A DNA stretch of 12,575 nt, from the NCBI GenBank assembly GCA_009774655.1, contig VSOD01000088.1, positions 1-12,575 of the forward strand. The letters run 5' to 3'. The notes below the pieces were generated by a model. That model was not told the DNA's origin, did not search any database, and worked only from the letters and a program-made list of their open reading frames with translations. A program made the position numbers and the translations under genes. This stretch comes from Lachnospiraceae bacterium (lineage in GTDB: Bacteria; Bacillota_A; Clostridia; Lachnospirales; Lachnospiraceae). Of this stretch, positions 11,947 to 12,575 are shown piece after piece (positions within the stretch are counted from its first letter, which is position 1; the number at the start of each line of letters is the position of its first letter).

Positions 11947-12575
11947 TTCAGTAGTGATACAATCTTGATTTTTGATATGATATTAAATGTAATATAGTGC
12001 AGATTGGAACCGGCAACATAGATAACCGTAAAAGGTTTCTCTATAAACAAAACTAAAACTTTCCCGGCAATCTCTCTAAATTTCTATACCCTGTATATTT
12101 AGCAGCAACAGAATATGGCATGGGTGATATTCTCCATGCCATATCGCTGTATCTTATCATTCCTTTTTCGCATAATATATATTTATTACTTATATAACTT
12201 TCATTTATATACATTTATTCAATTTATCATATATATGCTAATAAATACATACTTTATCATTAATAAATATTAATCATTATATTATTTTATTAATACTAAA
12301 ATTGCGTATATTATTATTAATAATAAAACTAATTTATTAATATATGAATTGATTGATATACTCCATACATAATTATTTACTTATATATCATAAAAAGATA
12401 TAAGTATTTATTATGATATATCCAAACATAAAGAGAATAATCACCCCATAAGACCTAAGTAATACATATCCATCCTGATTATATAATAGCATCCATAAAT
12501 AAACTTCCATCTTTATATACATTGACTTATTTTAGTAAAACAATACATTCTGACCATAAATATTTTTAACAGAAC
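11947..12575. other. Gene-free right end: hairpin, then extremely AT-rich DNA
   Basis: No open frame of note and no ribosome site. ATATGGCATGG (12113-12123) and CCATGCCATAT (12134-12144) form an eleven-base perfect stem with a ten-base loop, possibly ending the DUF6076 transcript although no T-run follows directly. From about 12,170 to 12,440 nearly all bases are A or T, with many TTATTAAT-like words and a stem TACTTATATATC/GATATAAGTA near 12,378-12,410. This could be an element end, an unwinding region or plain intergenic DNA. Confidence 0.5.

Noticed and set aside
1..12575. CRISPR array, group II intron RNA or insertion sequence
   Set aside because: No regularly spaced repeats, no domain V-like motif beside the RT-like gene, and no transposase reading frame.

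Overview
The window looks like gut Firmicute DNA, most likely Clostridia/Lachnospiraceae. The signs are strong AGGAGG ribosome sites, some GTG and TTG starts, and gene families typical of mobile elements in that group (DUF3173, HTH_16, SymE, UPF0175/DUF3368, DUF6076). The organism call is an inference from gene content, not from a marker gene. No tRNA, rRNA, CRISPR array or housekeeping gene is visible.

Positions 1 to about 4,110 are the integrase end of a Tn916/Tn1549-type integrative conjugative element (ICE), clearly richer in GC than the rest. It holds a leftward SymE-like toxin with a small partner gene, a rightward XRE repressor-like gene, a gap rich in terminators, an orf7-like sigma-region-4 protein, an orf8-like HTH_16 protein, a strongly structured gene-free stretch (about 2,190-2,430), a DUF3173 excisionase-type gene and a tyrosine integrase. 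A promoter-like element (TTGCCA, 17 bases, GTAGTA) occurs twice, upstream of the sigma-like gene and facing out of the left edge. It is a candidate target of that sigma-like protein.

Positions 4,110-5,860 hold two leftward PIN-type toxin-antitoxin cassettes: an intact PIN toxin with its antitoxin, and a UPF0175 antitoxin whose DUF3368 toxin partner is broken by a frameshift near its N-terminus.

Positions 5,856-10,301 are a second, AT-richer integrative element, all leftward. In transcription order it has a reverse-transcriptase-like gene, a soluble FtsK/SpoIIIE translocase with a C-terminal winged-helix domain, a small AlpA-like excisionase, a tyrosine integrase and a MobC-like ribbon-helix-helix protein. 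The reverse-transcriptase-like protein keeps the fold-defining blocks of group II intron-type enzymes but has lost the YADD box and the catalytic aspartates. It is the most interesting item here. No relaxase or replication initiator is visible in this element.

Divergent from the RT-like gene, across overlapping promoters and a shared palindrome (10,562-10,596), is a DUF6076 zinc-ribbon protein. The right end (12,150-12,575) is gene-free, extremely AT-rich DNA.
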